Source: an uncultured Pseudomonas sp. (lineage in GTDB: Bacteria > Pseudomonadota > Gammaproteobacteria > Pseudomonadales > Pseudomonadaceae). Taken from it: DNA of 64,000 bases. The translations under genes and the position numbers were made by a program. The stretch lies in the NCBI RefSeq assembly GCF_943846705.1, contig NZ_OX044366.1, forward strand, positions 2,976,001 through 3,040,000. The letters run 5' to 3'. Numbering within the stretch: position 1 is the first letter of the stretch; each line of letters opens with the position of its first letter. This document shows, in pieces, positions 1 to 7,540 of the stretch. The notes below the pieces were generated by a model, which saw only the letters and a list, made by a program, of their open reading frames with translations, made no database searches and was not told the DNA's origin.

Positions 1-1
1 C

Positions 2-673
2 TGGCATATCCCCCAGCTCTACGACTTCGCCGCAGAAATGGGGGCCAGCACCCTGGCTGCTGGCTACTCGCGTTATGTGGTCGACCTCAATCGGCCGGCC
101 GACGACAAGCCGTTGTATGCCACGGCAACCACCGGCTTGTACCCCTCGACGTTATTCGATGGTACGCCGCTGTTTCGTGACGGTCTTGAGCCCTCAAGCG
201 AGGAGCGCGCGCGTTATCTGGCGGAGATCTGGACGCCTTATCATCAAGCCCTGGCCGCTGAGCTGGCGCGGTTGAAGGGCGAGTTTGGCTACGCCATATT
301 GTTCGACGCCCACTCGATTGCCTCCCACGTGCCGCGCCTGTTCGACGGCCGCCTACCGGACTTCAACCTGGGTACCAATGAAGGTGCCAGCTGCAGCGAG
401 CAATTGGCGCAACAGCTAAAGCAGGTGTGCGCCGCCGCGCCGCACTTCAGTCACGTGCTGAACGGGCGCTTCAAGGGTGGGCATATCACCCGGCATTACG
501 GCAGCCCAGCAGACAATATCCACGCTATTCAGCTGGAGTTGGCGCAGTGCACCTATATGGATGAGGTACAGCCCTACAGCTACCGCGCTGAACTGGCCGA
601 ACCGGTGCGTGCGCTGCTGCGCCAGTTGTTGGAGGCCCAGTTGCACTGGGGCAGGGTGCACTACGGGCGTTAA
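2..673 (+). CDS. hutG: N-formylglutamate deformylase, 5' end cut by window edge
   Basis: The reading frame is open from base 2 and has no start in the window, so the first part of the protein is missing. This enzyme hydrolyses N-formylglutamate to glutamate and formate, the last step of one histidine degradation route, in the cytoplasm. The visible part carries the family's LFDAHSI segment, where metal-binding Asp and His are expected, followed by the conserved PDFNLGTNEGASC stretch, and further on GGHITRHYG. The family is usually about 265 residues, so roughly 40 are lost upstream. It is followed by a dyad at 751-788 that may end its transcript. The family call is firm; the assignment to histidine degradation assumes the hut genes lie just upstream. 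Confidence 0.88.
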   Translation, partial: WHIPQLYDFAAEMGASTLAAGYSRYVVDLNRPADDKPLYATATTGLYPSTLFDGTPLFRDGLEPSSEERARYLAEIWTPYHQALAAELARLKGEFGYAILFDAHSIASHVPRLFDGRLPDFNLGTNEGASCSEQLAQQLKQVCAAAPHFSHVLNGRFKGGHITRHYGSPADNIHAIQLELAQCTYMDEVQPYSYRAELAEPVRALLRQLLEAQLHWGRVHYGR

Positions 674-750
674 GTCGGCGGTCAGCGTTGCAATGTGGCA
701 GCAGAATTTAGCTGGTGGGGGCTTTCCGTCAGCAAACCGAGCATGCGTTC

Positions 751-788
751 CCCGCGACCTTTTGTGTCGGCAACTCAATGGTCGCGGG
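751..788 (+). terminator. Stem-loop downstream of hutG
   Basis: A perfect 9-bp inverted repeat (CCCGCGACC at 751-759 and GGTCGCGGG at 780-788) encloses a 20-base loop. It lies 78 bases after the hutG stop. There is no T-run, so it may be a weak or Rho-assisted end, or only a structured spacer. Confidence 0.35.
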
Positions 789-857
789 AGGACGTAAGCC
801 AGAGCAAAGAGATGGCCGATTGCGCGCCCGTTTCAATGCGCTAAGTAATTGAAACGG

Positions 858-885
858 TTGTAACTTCGTTGCAAGCCGGTACAAT
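858..885 (+). promoter_or_regulatory. Sigma-70 promoter of the 4.5S RNA gene
   Basis: TTGTAA at 858-863 and TACAAT at 880-885 are 16 bases apart and lie about 35 bases before the start of the SRP RNA. A 9-bp inverted repeat, CGTTTCAAT (829-837) and ATTGAAACG (848-856), abuts the -35 element and could be a regulator site. Confidence 0.5.
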
Positions 886-919
886 GGCGCGGCTCGCTTC
901 TTGCGGGCTGCGTTATGGT

Positions 920-1026
920 GGTCCTGCCGGTCCCCTCGCAACGATCAGCCGTGAACCCGGTCAGGCCTGGAAGGGAGCAGCCGCAGCGGTGACATTGTGT
1001 GCCGAGGTGTGGCTGGTAGGGCTGCC
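920..1026 (+). ncRNA. ffs: 4.5S signal recognition particle RNA
   Basis: The stretch matches the small bacterial SRP RNA. The ends GGTCCTGCC (from 920) and GGCTGGTAGGGCTGCC (to 1026) pair to close a long hairpin. The apex holds the conserved GGTCAGG...GGAAGG...GCAGCC Ffh-binding loop region near 960-985. The RNA binds Ffh and targets nascent membrane proteins to FtsY. Ends are estimated from the pairing. The sequence from 965 to 1010 is nearly identical to what I recall of the P. aeruginosa gene. Confidence 0.93.
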
Positions 1027-1289
1027 TCCATATCGCTGTGGCGCGACTCATCTACTTGAGTAACTGCCGGTCTGAATTTCCTCTCAAATATCCCTATCTA
1101 TTGCTCATCAATTGTCTGCTGAATTTTGCTGCGGCCTCTGTTTGCTTTTTTACTGCTGTCGAGCGACTAAGTCGGTGTCTTGGCTTACTGAAAAAAGCAC
1201 GCCTGCGCGGTGATGTTTCACACCGCGATGCGTTGAGCTTAATGCTGGATTTAGTGCGGGTCTTGCAGGTTGGCGAGGCTTTGCTGCGC

Positions 1290-1577
1290 TCAGTTCGCGT
1301 GGTAACTGAGGACGCTGTCCTGTTCCTTGAGTGCCTTGCGCATGTCTGCGGGAATGCTGCCAGAGCGCATGGCGAGCTCTAGGCGTATGTCTTCAAGACT
1401 CTGTGCAAAGGCTTGCGGATCGGCGCGTTGAGCGGCGCTGAGTACACGGCTATAGGCTGTGGCGTCGCCGGCATCGAGTAGGGAGAGGACCACTCCGCCA
1501 TCTGGTCGGGGTGGGCTGAATGTGGCGCGCAGTGGAGAAAACAGCTGCTCAACGAGTTCGCGATTAATGTTTTCCAT
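1290..1577 (-). CDS. Small Pseudomonas protein, DUF3509-like
   Basis: A 95-residue cytoplasmic protein with no signal peptide or membrane segment. The middle reads RPDGGVVLSLLDAG, then SRVLSAAQ, then EDIRLELAMRSGSIPADM. This spacing recalls the Pseudomonas-restricted DUF3509 proteins, but I assign it only by pattern memory. A strong SD (AGGAAGGA) sits about 6 bases before the ATG. That SD overlaps the right arm of a small hairpin (CTGAGG/CCTCAG, about 1592-1616), so translation could be modulated by structure. It lies downstream of and parallel to another small gene (1648-1869) of similar build. Function unknown. Confidence 0.6.
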   Translation of the reverse strand: MENINRELVEQLFSPLRATFSPPRPDGGVVLSLLDAGDATAYSRVLSAAQRADPQAFAQSLEDIRLELAMRSGSIPADMRKALKEQDSVLSYHAN

Positions 1578-1647
1578 GACGATATTCCTTCCTGAGGGTG
1601 ACAGATTCAGACCTCAGGAATGTTCGAAGGTTCGCGGCTCTGGGTAA

Positions 1648-1869
1648 TCAGGCTGTCAAAGATTGCCGGGCGCGTTCAATGACCTGCTCCAGGTGTGCAC
1701 CACTATATTGGCCGGGGTACAGGCGTTGGCTGTGCTTGGCGATGCCAGCATCATTAACGATGGTGAAGCTGAAGCTGCCTTTGCGGGCGGCTAGGATGCG
1801 GCAATCAAGCGGTGCAAATGCACTGGATAGGGTGCGAATGGCATCCTGAATTTGGTGTTGAGTATTCAT
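1648..1869 (-). CDS. Small Pseudomonas protein, possibly DUF3509 family
   Basis: A 73-residue cytoplasmic protein. It has an N-terminal amphipathic stretch, a central GSFSFTIVNDAG strand pair and a C-terminal LEQVIERARQSL helix. The order (small hydrophobic helix, glycine-containing strands, R-x-L helix) resembles the neighbour at 1290-1577, suggesting the two are distant paralogues. The SD AGGAAA lies 8 bases before the ATG. No catalytic motif is visible. The call as a real gene rests on the SD, typical codon use and neighbour similarity; function unknown. Confidence 0.5.
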   Translation of the reverse strand: MNTQHQIQDAIRTLSSAFAPLDCRILAARKGSFSFTIVNDAGIAKHSQRLYPGQYSGAHLEQVIERARQSLTA

Positions 1870-2328
1870 TTTTAGTATTTCCTAAAACAGCAGGCGCGTC
1901 ATTGCGCTAAATGGAGCTCCAGGCGGTCGACTTAAAGTGTCTATTGCGTGTGCAAATTGGAGCTGGACTGCGCGCACAAGTTCCCATTAGGGGTGCGGTG
2001 TGCGGGTCGGTACGTCGGAGGCGGGCTTGAGTCAGCGCTTGCGCGGGACGGCCAGATCAGTCAGCAGGTTGGGTCGTAGGTCAGAGCTGTGCGGCATTAC
2101 CCTTGGGTGATGCGCTCTTACCTGGAAACCATCGAGGGGGCCAAAAGGCCTATTTGACTTACAGCGTGGTACGAACGAGGCAGATGATACCTGTGTGGTT
2201 GATTATTAGCCAGCCAAAATACCATTAATGCTGCAGAGTGGCAGTTAGTGGGCTGAGCATCGGATGCAATTTGGCCCATGCTCCGTTAGGATTAGCGCCA
2301 CTTTTGCTTCCTCTCGTGACGGGTTTCG
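1870..2328. other. Intergenic region upstream of dnaX
   Basis: About 460 bases between two divergent transcription units. No convincing ORF with an SD was found. It holds short inverted repeats (for example GGCC-AAAA-GGCC near 2140-2151) and a TTGACT at about 2155 that could be a -35 element for dnaX, but no matching -10 at standard spacing was clear. Confidence 0.4.
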
Positions 2329-4374
2329 ATGAGTTATCAGGTTCTTGCACGTAAGTGGCGTCCGCGCTCGTTCAACGAAATGGTTGGCCAGACGCATGTG
2401 CTCAAAGCGCTGATCAATGCGCTCGATAGCCAGCGTCTGCACCATGCCTACTTGTTCACGGGCACGCGTGGGGTGGGCAAAACTACGATTGCGCGGATTA
2501 TTGCCAAGTGCCTGAATTGTGAAACTGGCATCAGCTCGACGCCTTGTGGTGTTTGTTCGATCTGCAAAGAGATTGATGACGGCCGCTTTATTGATCTGAT
2601 TGAGGTCGACGCAGCCAGCCGGACTAAGGTTGAAGACACCCGCGAGTTGCTCGACAACGTGCAGTACTCGCCTAGCCGCGGACGCTTCAAGGTTTATCTG
2701 ATCGACGAAGTGCACATGCTCTCGACCAGTTCCTTCAACGCGCTGTTGAAAACACTGGAAGAGCCACCGCCTCACGTGAAATTCCTCTTGGCTACAACTG
2801 ACCCGCAGAAACTGCCGGTCACGGTGTTGTCGCGCTGCTTACAGTTTTCGCTGAAGAACATGCCGCCGGAGCGGGTGGTTGATCACCTTACCCATGTTCT
2901 GGCGGCAGAAAATATCCCGTTCGAAAATGACGCGCTTTGGTTGCTCGGTCGCGCGGCCGACGGCTCCATGCGTGACGCCATGAGCTTGACCGATCAGGCG
3001 ATTGCCTTTGGCGAGGGCAAGGTGCTCGCGGCCGATGTACGCGCCATGCTGGGGACCCTCGACCATGGGCAGGTTTACGGCGTGTTGCACGCTCTGCTGG
3101 AGGGGGATGCTCGGGGGCTTATTGACGCGGTGCGTCACCTCGCTGAGCAAGGGCCTGACTGGAGCGGTGTGCTGTCCGAGATGCTCAACGTGCTGCACCG
3201 AGTAGCCATTGCCCAGGCGCTGCCCGAGGCAGTAGACAACGGCCAAGGTGATCGCGAGCGAGTACTTGAACTGGCGCGGGTTTTACCCAGTGAGGACGTG
3301 CAGTTCTATTATCAGATGGGCCTGATTGGTCGGCGCGATTTACCGTTATCGCCTGATCCGCGCAGCGGCTTCGAAATGGTGTTGCTGCGTATGTTGGCAT
3401 TCCGCCCAGCGGATACCCATGATGCGCCCAGGGTAGTGTTAAAGCCGCTGGGGATTAGCCAGGCCACTGCTGATCCCGCGACCAACCCAGTGGCCGGTAC
3501 TGCTCTCGCAGCCCCGGTCAGTGATCCTGTTGCTATTCCCCCAGCGCCTCCGTCGGCTCCAGCTGTGGCGGCGCCACTCACGCTGCCTGTTAGCGTACCT
3601 GCTGCTGTCGGGTCGCAAGTTCCGTCAGCGACTGAAAGTGTCGAAGAGCCGGCTGTTCAGGCTCCGCCAGCCGAGGCTGCACCTGCCGTAGTTGTTAATC
3701 TTCCCTGGGACGAGCCGGCTCAAGTCCCGGTTACTGAGGTATTAGCGTCAGTCGCGCCTATTGCTGGCGGCGTGATGGCTGACGCGCCGCAACCTGCCGT
3801 GCTCGAGGCGCGGCAGGTCGAGGCGGAGCCGTTGGCGGATGACGATGATGAGCCGCCGCTGGGCGATTACGACTATGTCGAGATGGATGCCGAGTCGTTT
3901 GACTATGATTTTGATGCGGTGGAGCGCAGCGAGCCTGCCGAGCCAGAAGTATTACCCGCCGCCCAGCCGGCAACAGGGCTTGCTGCTGACTGGCTGGAGT
4001 TGTTTCCGAAGCTCGGTTTGTCTGGGATGACCGGTAGTATCGGAGCCAACTGCACCTTGATTTCTATTGAGGGCGACAACTGGTTGTTGCATCTTGATCC
4101 AGCCCAGTCGGCGCTGTTTAACTCAACTCAGCAGCGGCGTCTTAATGACGCGCTTAATCAATTTCACGGGCGCGAACTCAACGTATTGATCGAGCTACAC
4201 AAGCCCGAGCAGGAGACTCCAGCGCAGGCAGCGGCGCGTAAACGCGCTAATCGACAGCGTGACGCGGAAGCGTCGATTGAGAAGGATCCATTGATCCAGC
4301 AAATGATTCAGCAATTCGCAGCGGTGATTCGCGCGGACAGCATTGAACCCCTAGATACGCCTGTTAACCCCTAA
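2329..4374 (+). CDS. dnaX: DNA polymerase III subunit gamma/tau
   Basis: The 681-residue clamp-loader ATPase subunit. It loads the beta clamp and, as tau, couples the polymerase cores to DnaB. The start MSYQVLARKWRP is the classic DnaX N-terminus. Walker A is GTRGVGKT at residues 45-52, the zinc-binding cysteines are C64, C73, C76 and C79, Walker B is at D126-E127, and the SRC sensor is at 168-170. Residues 365-530 form an Ala/Pro/Val-rich and then acidic linker, and the last 130 residues are the tau-specific polymerase-binding region. I see no A-AAA-AAG type slippery site, so a frameshifted gamma form as in E. coli is not supported. It is followed within 20 bases by ybaB and then recR, the conserved order. 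Confidence 0.97.
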   Translation: MSYQVLARKWRPRSFNEMVGQTHVLKALINALDSQRLHHAYLFTGTRGVGKTTIARIIAKCLNCETGISSTPCGVCSICKEIDDGRFIDLIEVDAASRTKVEDTRELLDNVQYSPSRGRFKVYLIDEVHMLSTSSFNALLKTLEEPPPHVKFLLATTDPQKLPVTVLSRCLQFSLKNMPPERVVDHLTHVLAAENIPFENDALWLLGRAADGSMRDAMSLTDQAIAFGEGKVLAADVRAMLGTLDHGQVYGVLHALLEGDARGLIDAVRHLAEQGPDWSGVLSEMLNVLHRVAIAQALPEAVDNGQGDRERVLELARVLPSEDVQFYYQMGLIGRRDLPLSPDPRSGFEMVLLRMLAFRPADTHDAPRVVLKPLGISQATADPATNPVAGTALAAPVSDPVAIPPAPPSAPAVAAPLTLPVSVPAAVGSQVPSATESVEEPAVQAPPAEAAPAVVVNLPWDEPAQVPVTEVLASVAPIAGGVMADAPQPAVLEARQVEAEPLADDDDEPPLGDYDYVEMDAESFDYDFDAVERSEPAEPEVLPAAQPATGLAADWLELFPKLGLSGMTGSIGANCTLISIEGDNWLLHLDPAQSALFNSTQQRRLNDALNQFHGRELNVLIELHKPEQETPAQAAARKRANRQRDAEASIEKDPLIQQMIQQFAAVIRADSIEPLDTPVNP

Positions 4375-4391
4375 TTACCGAGGATTACACC

Positions 4392-4718
4392 ATGATGAAA
4401 GGTGGCATGGCCGGCCTGATGAAGCAGGCTCAGCAGATGCAGGAAAAAATGCAGAAGATGCAGGAAGAGTTGGCTAACGCCGAAGTTACCGGTCAATCCG
4501 GTGCTGGCTTGGTCAGCGTGGTCATGACTGGGCGTCACGATATCAAGCGTGTCAGCCTGGATGACAGCCTGATGCAGGAGGACAAGGAAATCCTCGAAGA
4601 CCTGATTGCCGCTGCGGTAAACGATGCCGTGCGCAAGGTTGAGCAGAACAGTCAGGACAAGATGTCTGGTGTGACAGCAGGTATGCAGATGCCCCCAGGC
4701 TTCAAAATGCCATTCTAA
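4392..4718 (+). CDS. ybaB: YbaB/EbfC nucleoid-associated protein
   Basis: A 108-residue DNA-binding protein of the YbaB/EbfC family, a dimeric tweezer-shaped nucleoid protein commonly encoded between dnaX and recR. The N-terminus MMKGGMAGLMKQAQQMQEKM is the family's Met/Gln-rich helix. The core GLVSVVMTGRHDIKRVSLDDSLM matches the beta-sheet, and the end GMQMPPGFKMPF is characteristic. GAGGA lies 8 bases before the first of two adjacent ATG codons. It is probably co-transcribed with dnaX (17-base gap). Its exact role in recombination or replication is not settled in any species I know of. Confidence 0.95.
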   Translation: MMKGGMAGLMKQAQQMQEKMQKMQEELANAEVTGQSGAGLVSVVMTGRHDIKRVSLDDSLMQEDKEILEDLIAAAVNDAVRKVEQNSQDKMSGVTAGMQMPPGFKMPF

Positions 4719-4868
4719 AAGCTATCCCGGCTAGCGCATATCATTGCGCTGCAAGCGGTGTGGGTACCCTCAGCCCGCACTCGCTTGTGTCTTGCCCCAC
4801 AAGGTTTAAACAGCCTGCTGGGGCTGGATGGCAAGCGCTTGAGTCTTTGTCGTCGTCGAGTATTCCCT

Positions 4869-5468
4869 ATGAGCTTTAGTCCGCTGATCCGCCATCTGAT
4901 TGACTCTCTGCGCATTCTTCCTGGCGTTGGGCAAAAGACTGCTCAGCGTATGGCGCTGCAGATGCTTGAGCGTGATCGTCCTGGAGCATTGCGTCTGGCC
5001 CAGGCGCTGACGCAGGCGATGGACGGGGTCGGGTACTGCAAGCAATGCCGCAGCCTGAGCGAGGAGGCCGAGTGCCAGCTGTGTCTTGATCCGCGGCGCG
5101 ATGATCGCCTGCTCTGCGTAGTCGAAGGGCCAATGGATGTTTATGCCGTCGAGCACACAGGGTTTCGCGGGCGCTATTTTGTTCTCAAAGGGCATTTGTC
5201 ACCCCTCGACGGCCTAGGCCCTGAGGCGATTGGCATTCCCGAACTGCTTGCGCGGATCGCAGCGGGTAGTTTCGAGGAGGTGATTCTGGCGACCAATCCA
5301 ACAGTCGAGGGTGAGGCAACAGCGCATTACATCGCTCAGCTATTGGCGGGTAAAGGTTTGATTGCCTCGCGCATTGCCCACGGCATGCCCCTGGGCGGTG
5401 AGCTGGAGTTGGTCGACGGCGGTACTCTGGCGCACTCGATTGCTGGGCGACGGCCTATCTTGCTCTAG
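4869..5468 (+). CDS. recR: Recombination mediator RecR
   Basis: A 199-residue protein acting with RecF and RecO to load RecA on SSB-coated gapped DNA. From the chosen ATG it begins MSFSPLIRHLIDSLRILPG, with a helix-hairpin-helix at about 10-40. The zinc finger is C57-C60-C69-C72, the Toprim region starts at VVEGPMDVYAVEH (about 84), and GGELELVDGGTLAHSI lies at the end. The frame is open upstream to 4758, but the extra residues are unlike RecR, so the internal start is used; it has no strong SD and may be translationally coupled. Length and order after ybaB are standard. Confidence 0.95.
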   Translation: MSFSPLIRHLIDSLRILPGVGQKTAQRMALQMLERDRPGALRLAQALTQAMDGVGYCKQCRSLSEEAECQLCLDPRRDDRLLCVVEGPMDVYAVEHTGFRGRYFVLKGHLSPLDGLGPEAIGIPELLARIAAGSFEEVILATNPTVEGEATAHYIAQLLAGKGLIASRIAHGMPLGGELELVDGGTLAHSIAGRRPILL

Positions 5469-5526
5469 GGTTGCGATTGCGAGCGGCTCATTTGCCCTTC
5501 TATCTGGCCTAATCCTGTCCTTGTAA

Positions 5527-5544
5527 ACCAAGCAAGCGCTTGGT
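5527..5544. promoter_or_regulatory. Palindromic operator before acyl-CoA dehydrogenase gene
   Basis: ACCAAGC and GCTTGGT are perfect 7-bp half-sites with a 4-bp spacer. The dyad is centred about 40 bases before the start codon, where a TetR-family repressor would act. No regulator gene is adjacent. The assignment to a regulator is inference. Confidence 0.45.
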
Positions 5545-5575
5545 AATTTCCCTGAAACCTCAGCGGAGTTACCTC

Positions 5576-6724
5576 ATGTCTGCCTTGCAAGAATACTTTG
5601 ATGATTCTCACCAGCTGGTGCGCGATTCAGTCCGGCGCTTTGTCGAACGCGAAATTCTGCCGCATATCAACGAGTGGGAGGAGGCTGAGGAGTTTCCCCG
5701 CGAGCTTTATCTGAAGGCCGGCGCGGCTGGAATCCTCGGCATTGGTTACCCAGAGGCTTTTGGTGGCAGTCATGAGGGTGATGTATTTGCCAAGGTCGCG
5801 GCCAGTGAGGAGTTAATGCGTTCGGGCTCTGGCGGCCTAGTGGCAGGGCTTGGCTCGTTGGATATCGGCCTGCCGCCCGTGGTGAAGTGGGCCAAGCCAG
5901 AGTTACGCCAACGTATCGTTCCGCAGGTACTTGCTGGCGAAAAGATCATGGCGCTGGCAGTGACTGAGCCATCGGGTGGTTCGGATGTGGCCAATCTAAA
6001 AACACGCGCGCTGCGTGACGGTGATTTCTACCGTGTCACCGGGAGCAAAACCTTCATCACCAGTGGCGTGCGGGCTGACTATTACACTGTGGCTGTGCGC
6101 ACCGGCGGTGACGGTTTTGGCGGCGTCAGCTTGCTGGTGGTGGAGAAGGGTACCCCTGGCTTCACCGTAGGTCGCAAGCTGAAGAAAATGGGCTGGTGGG
6201 CGTCTGACACGGCCGAGTTGTTCTTTGATGACTGCAAGGTGCCGGTGGACAACCTGATCGGCGTAGAGAACATGGGCTTCGCCTGCATCATGGCCAACTT
6301 CCAGAGTGAGCGACTGTCATTGGCTATCATGGCTAACATGACGGCGCAGCTAGCCCTTGAAGAAGCATTGAAGTGGGCCAAGGAGCGCGAAGCGTTCGGT
6401 AAGCCGATCGGCAAGTTTCAAGTGCTCAAGCATCGCTTGGCCGAGATGGCGACGCAGCTAGAAGTGTCGCGTGACTTTACCTATCGGCAAGCGGCGAAGA
6501 TGGCGGCTGGTAAAAGTGTGATCAAGGAAATATCCATGGCTAAAAACTTTGCCACTGATATTGCCGACCGCCTGACTTACGATGCGGTGCAGATCATGGG
6601 GGGCATGGGGTACATGCGCGAAAGCCTGGTAGAGCGGCTGTACCGTGATAACCGCATTCTGTCGATTGGCGGTGGCTCGCGTGAGATCATGAACGAGATC
6701 ATCAGTAAGCAGATGGGTTTATAG
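5576..6724 (+). CDS. Acyl-CoA dehydrogenase
   Basis: A 382-residue flavoenzyme catalysing alpha,beta-dehydrogenation of an acyl-CoA with electrons passed to ETF; chain-length preference is not visible. The FAD-binding VTEPSGGSD lies at about residues 129-137, the SKTFITSG strand follows, then KKMGWWASDTAELFFDD, and the C-terminal helix domain holds QIMGGMGYMRE. The YEG-type catalytic Glu of medium-chain enzymes is replaced by SIGGGSREIM. Glu residues at about 262-263, before WAKEREAFGKP, could serve as base, as in long-chain/isovaleryl enzymes with the base on helix G (inference). The start is the ATG preceded by GGAG, 12 codons inside the longest frame. The same gene follows recR in P. aeruginosa. 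Confidence 0.93.
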   Translation: MSALQEYFDDSHQLVRDSVRRFVEREILPHINEWEEAEEFPRELYLKAGAAGILGIGYPEAFGGSHEGDVFAKVAASEELMRSGSGGLVAGLGSLDIGLPPVVKWAKPELRQRIVPQVLAGEKIMALAVTEPSGGSDVANLKTRALRDGDFYRVTGSKTFITSGVRADYYTVAVRTGGDGFGGVSLLVVEKGTPGFTVGRKLKKMGWWASDTAELFFDDCKVPVDNLIGVENMGFACIMANFQSERLSLAIMANMTAQLALEEALKWAKEREAFGKPIGKFQVLKHRLAEMATQLEVSRDFTYRQAAKMAAGKSVIKEISMAKNFATDIADRLTYDAVQIMGGMGYMRESLVERLYRDNRILSIGGGSREIMNEIISKQMGL

Positions 6725-6757
6725 ACCCTCGACTACAGCATTTTACAAACGGCAGAT

Positions 6758-6789
6758 AAAACAAACCCCGCGAGCGCGGGGTTTGTTTT
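6758..6789. terminator. Bidirectional terminator between acyl-CoA dehydrogenase and csp genes
   Basis: A perfect inverted repeat of 15-base arms around a 2-base centre, with A-run on one side and T-run on the other. It serves two convergent genes and is a textbook intrinsic terminator in both directions. Confidence 0.92.
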
Positions 6790-6806
6790 AAAGCAGGACA
6801 GGGAGC

Positions 6807-7019
6807 TTAAGCTACCTGTACCTCTTCAGCTTGCATACCTTTCTGACCGCGAGCGGCCACGTAGGTAACAGTCTGGCCTTCTTTCAGGCTTTTGAAACCG
6901 TCGCTTTGGATGGCTTTAAAGTGAACGAAGAGGTCATCGCCGCCGTTAGTCGGGGTAATGAAGCCGAAGCCTTTCTCATCGTTGAACCATTTGACGGTGC
7001 CAGTTTCGCGATTTGCCAT
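6807..7019 (-). CDS. Cold-shock domain protein (CspA family)
   Basis: A 70-residue single OB-fold RNA/DNA-binding protein. Both nucleic-acid motifs are present, KWFNDEKGFGFI (RNP1) and DLFVHF (RNP2), followed by the family end QKGMQAEEVQV. Such proteins melt RNA secondary structure at low temperature or in stationary phase. Upstream on the minus strand there is an AT-richer leader of 80-100 bases with possible TTGCCG and TATTAT promoter elements near 7095-7135, so a long structured 5' UTR of the csp type is plausible. Which paralogue (CspA, CapB or CspD-like) it is cannot be told from sequence alone. Confidence 0.95.
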   Translation of the reverse strand: MANRETGTVKWFNDEKGFGFITPTNGGDDLFVHFKAIQSDGFKSLKEGQTVTYVAARGQKGMQAEEVQVA

Positions 7020-7540
7020 GGTGTGTCTCTTAAATCGATACGAATTGCGGTGCCAGAGTGCTCATAGCACCTATGCGGTTTTGCTGATAACTACAAGAAG
7101 TCAGCACAACCATAATAGGCCGTTTTTGCGGCAAGTGTTGGGTTTAACGACAAATATTCATATTTTTATCTGTCTGTTACCCGCGAAGGCCCATGTTTGC
7201 TGGTCTGTAGGGCCGTTAGGCATCGGATAAATGGTGTTGCCTAAGGCTGTCTTGAGCGCTCAAGTGCGCAAATAAGCCTCCGGAAATGCTTCGCTGGCCT
7301 TCATTGCGCAGGGCATTTTGCGTCATGTGTTGCTCAAATTAACGGCCGATCGTGATGCTGCCTACCGGAGGCCTCGTGTTAGAAAAGGCTGCTCAGTTAC
7401 AACTGCTGGTGACATTGCCATGGCTGACATCGATCAATGTTGCTTAAGCGCTGCGCCAGTATCCTGTTAAGTTGCTTCGATTGGCTGTGTGAGTTGGTTG
7501 ATGGCTCGGCGGTCTGCATCTCTGTTGATAAGGATTACTG
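7020..7540. other. Divergent intergenic region between csp and antiporter genes
   Basis: About 520 bases without a credible ORF. The left part is the csp promoter and leader. The right part carries a possible FNR/Anr-type site, CTGAC-ATCG-ATCAA at 7424-7437 (8 of 10 consensus bases), about 105 bases before the antiporter start. Nothing else was recognised. Confidence 0.4.

Noticed and set aside
3400..3900. Programmed frameshift in dnaX giving a short gamma form
   Set aside because: No A-rich slippery heptamer with a following hairpin was seen in the linker region.
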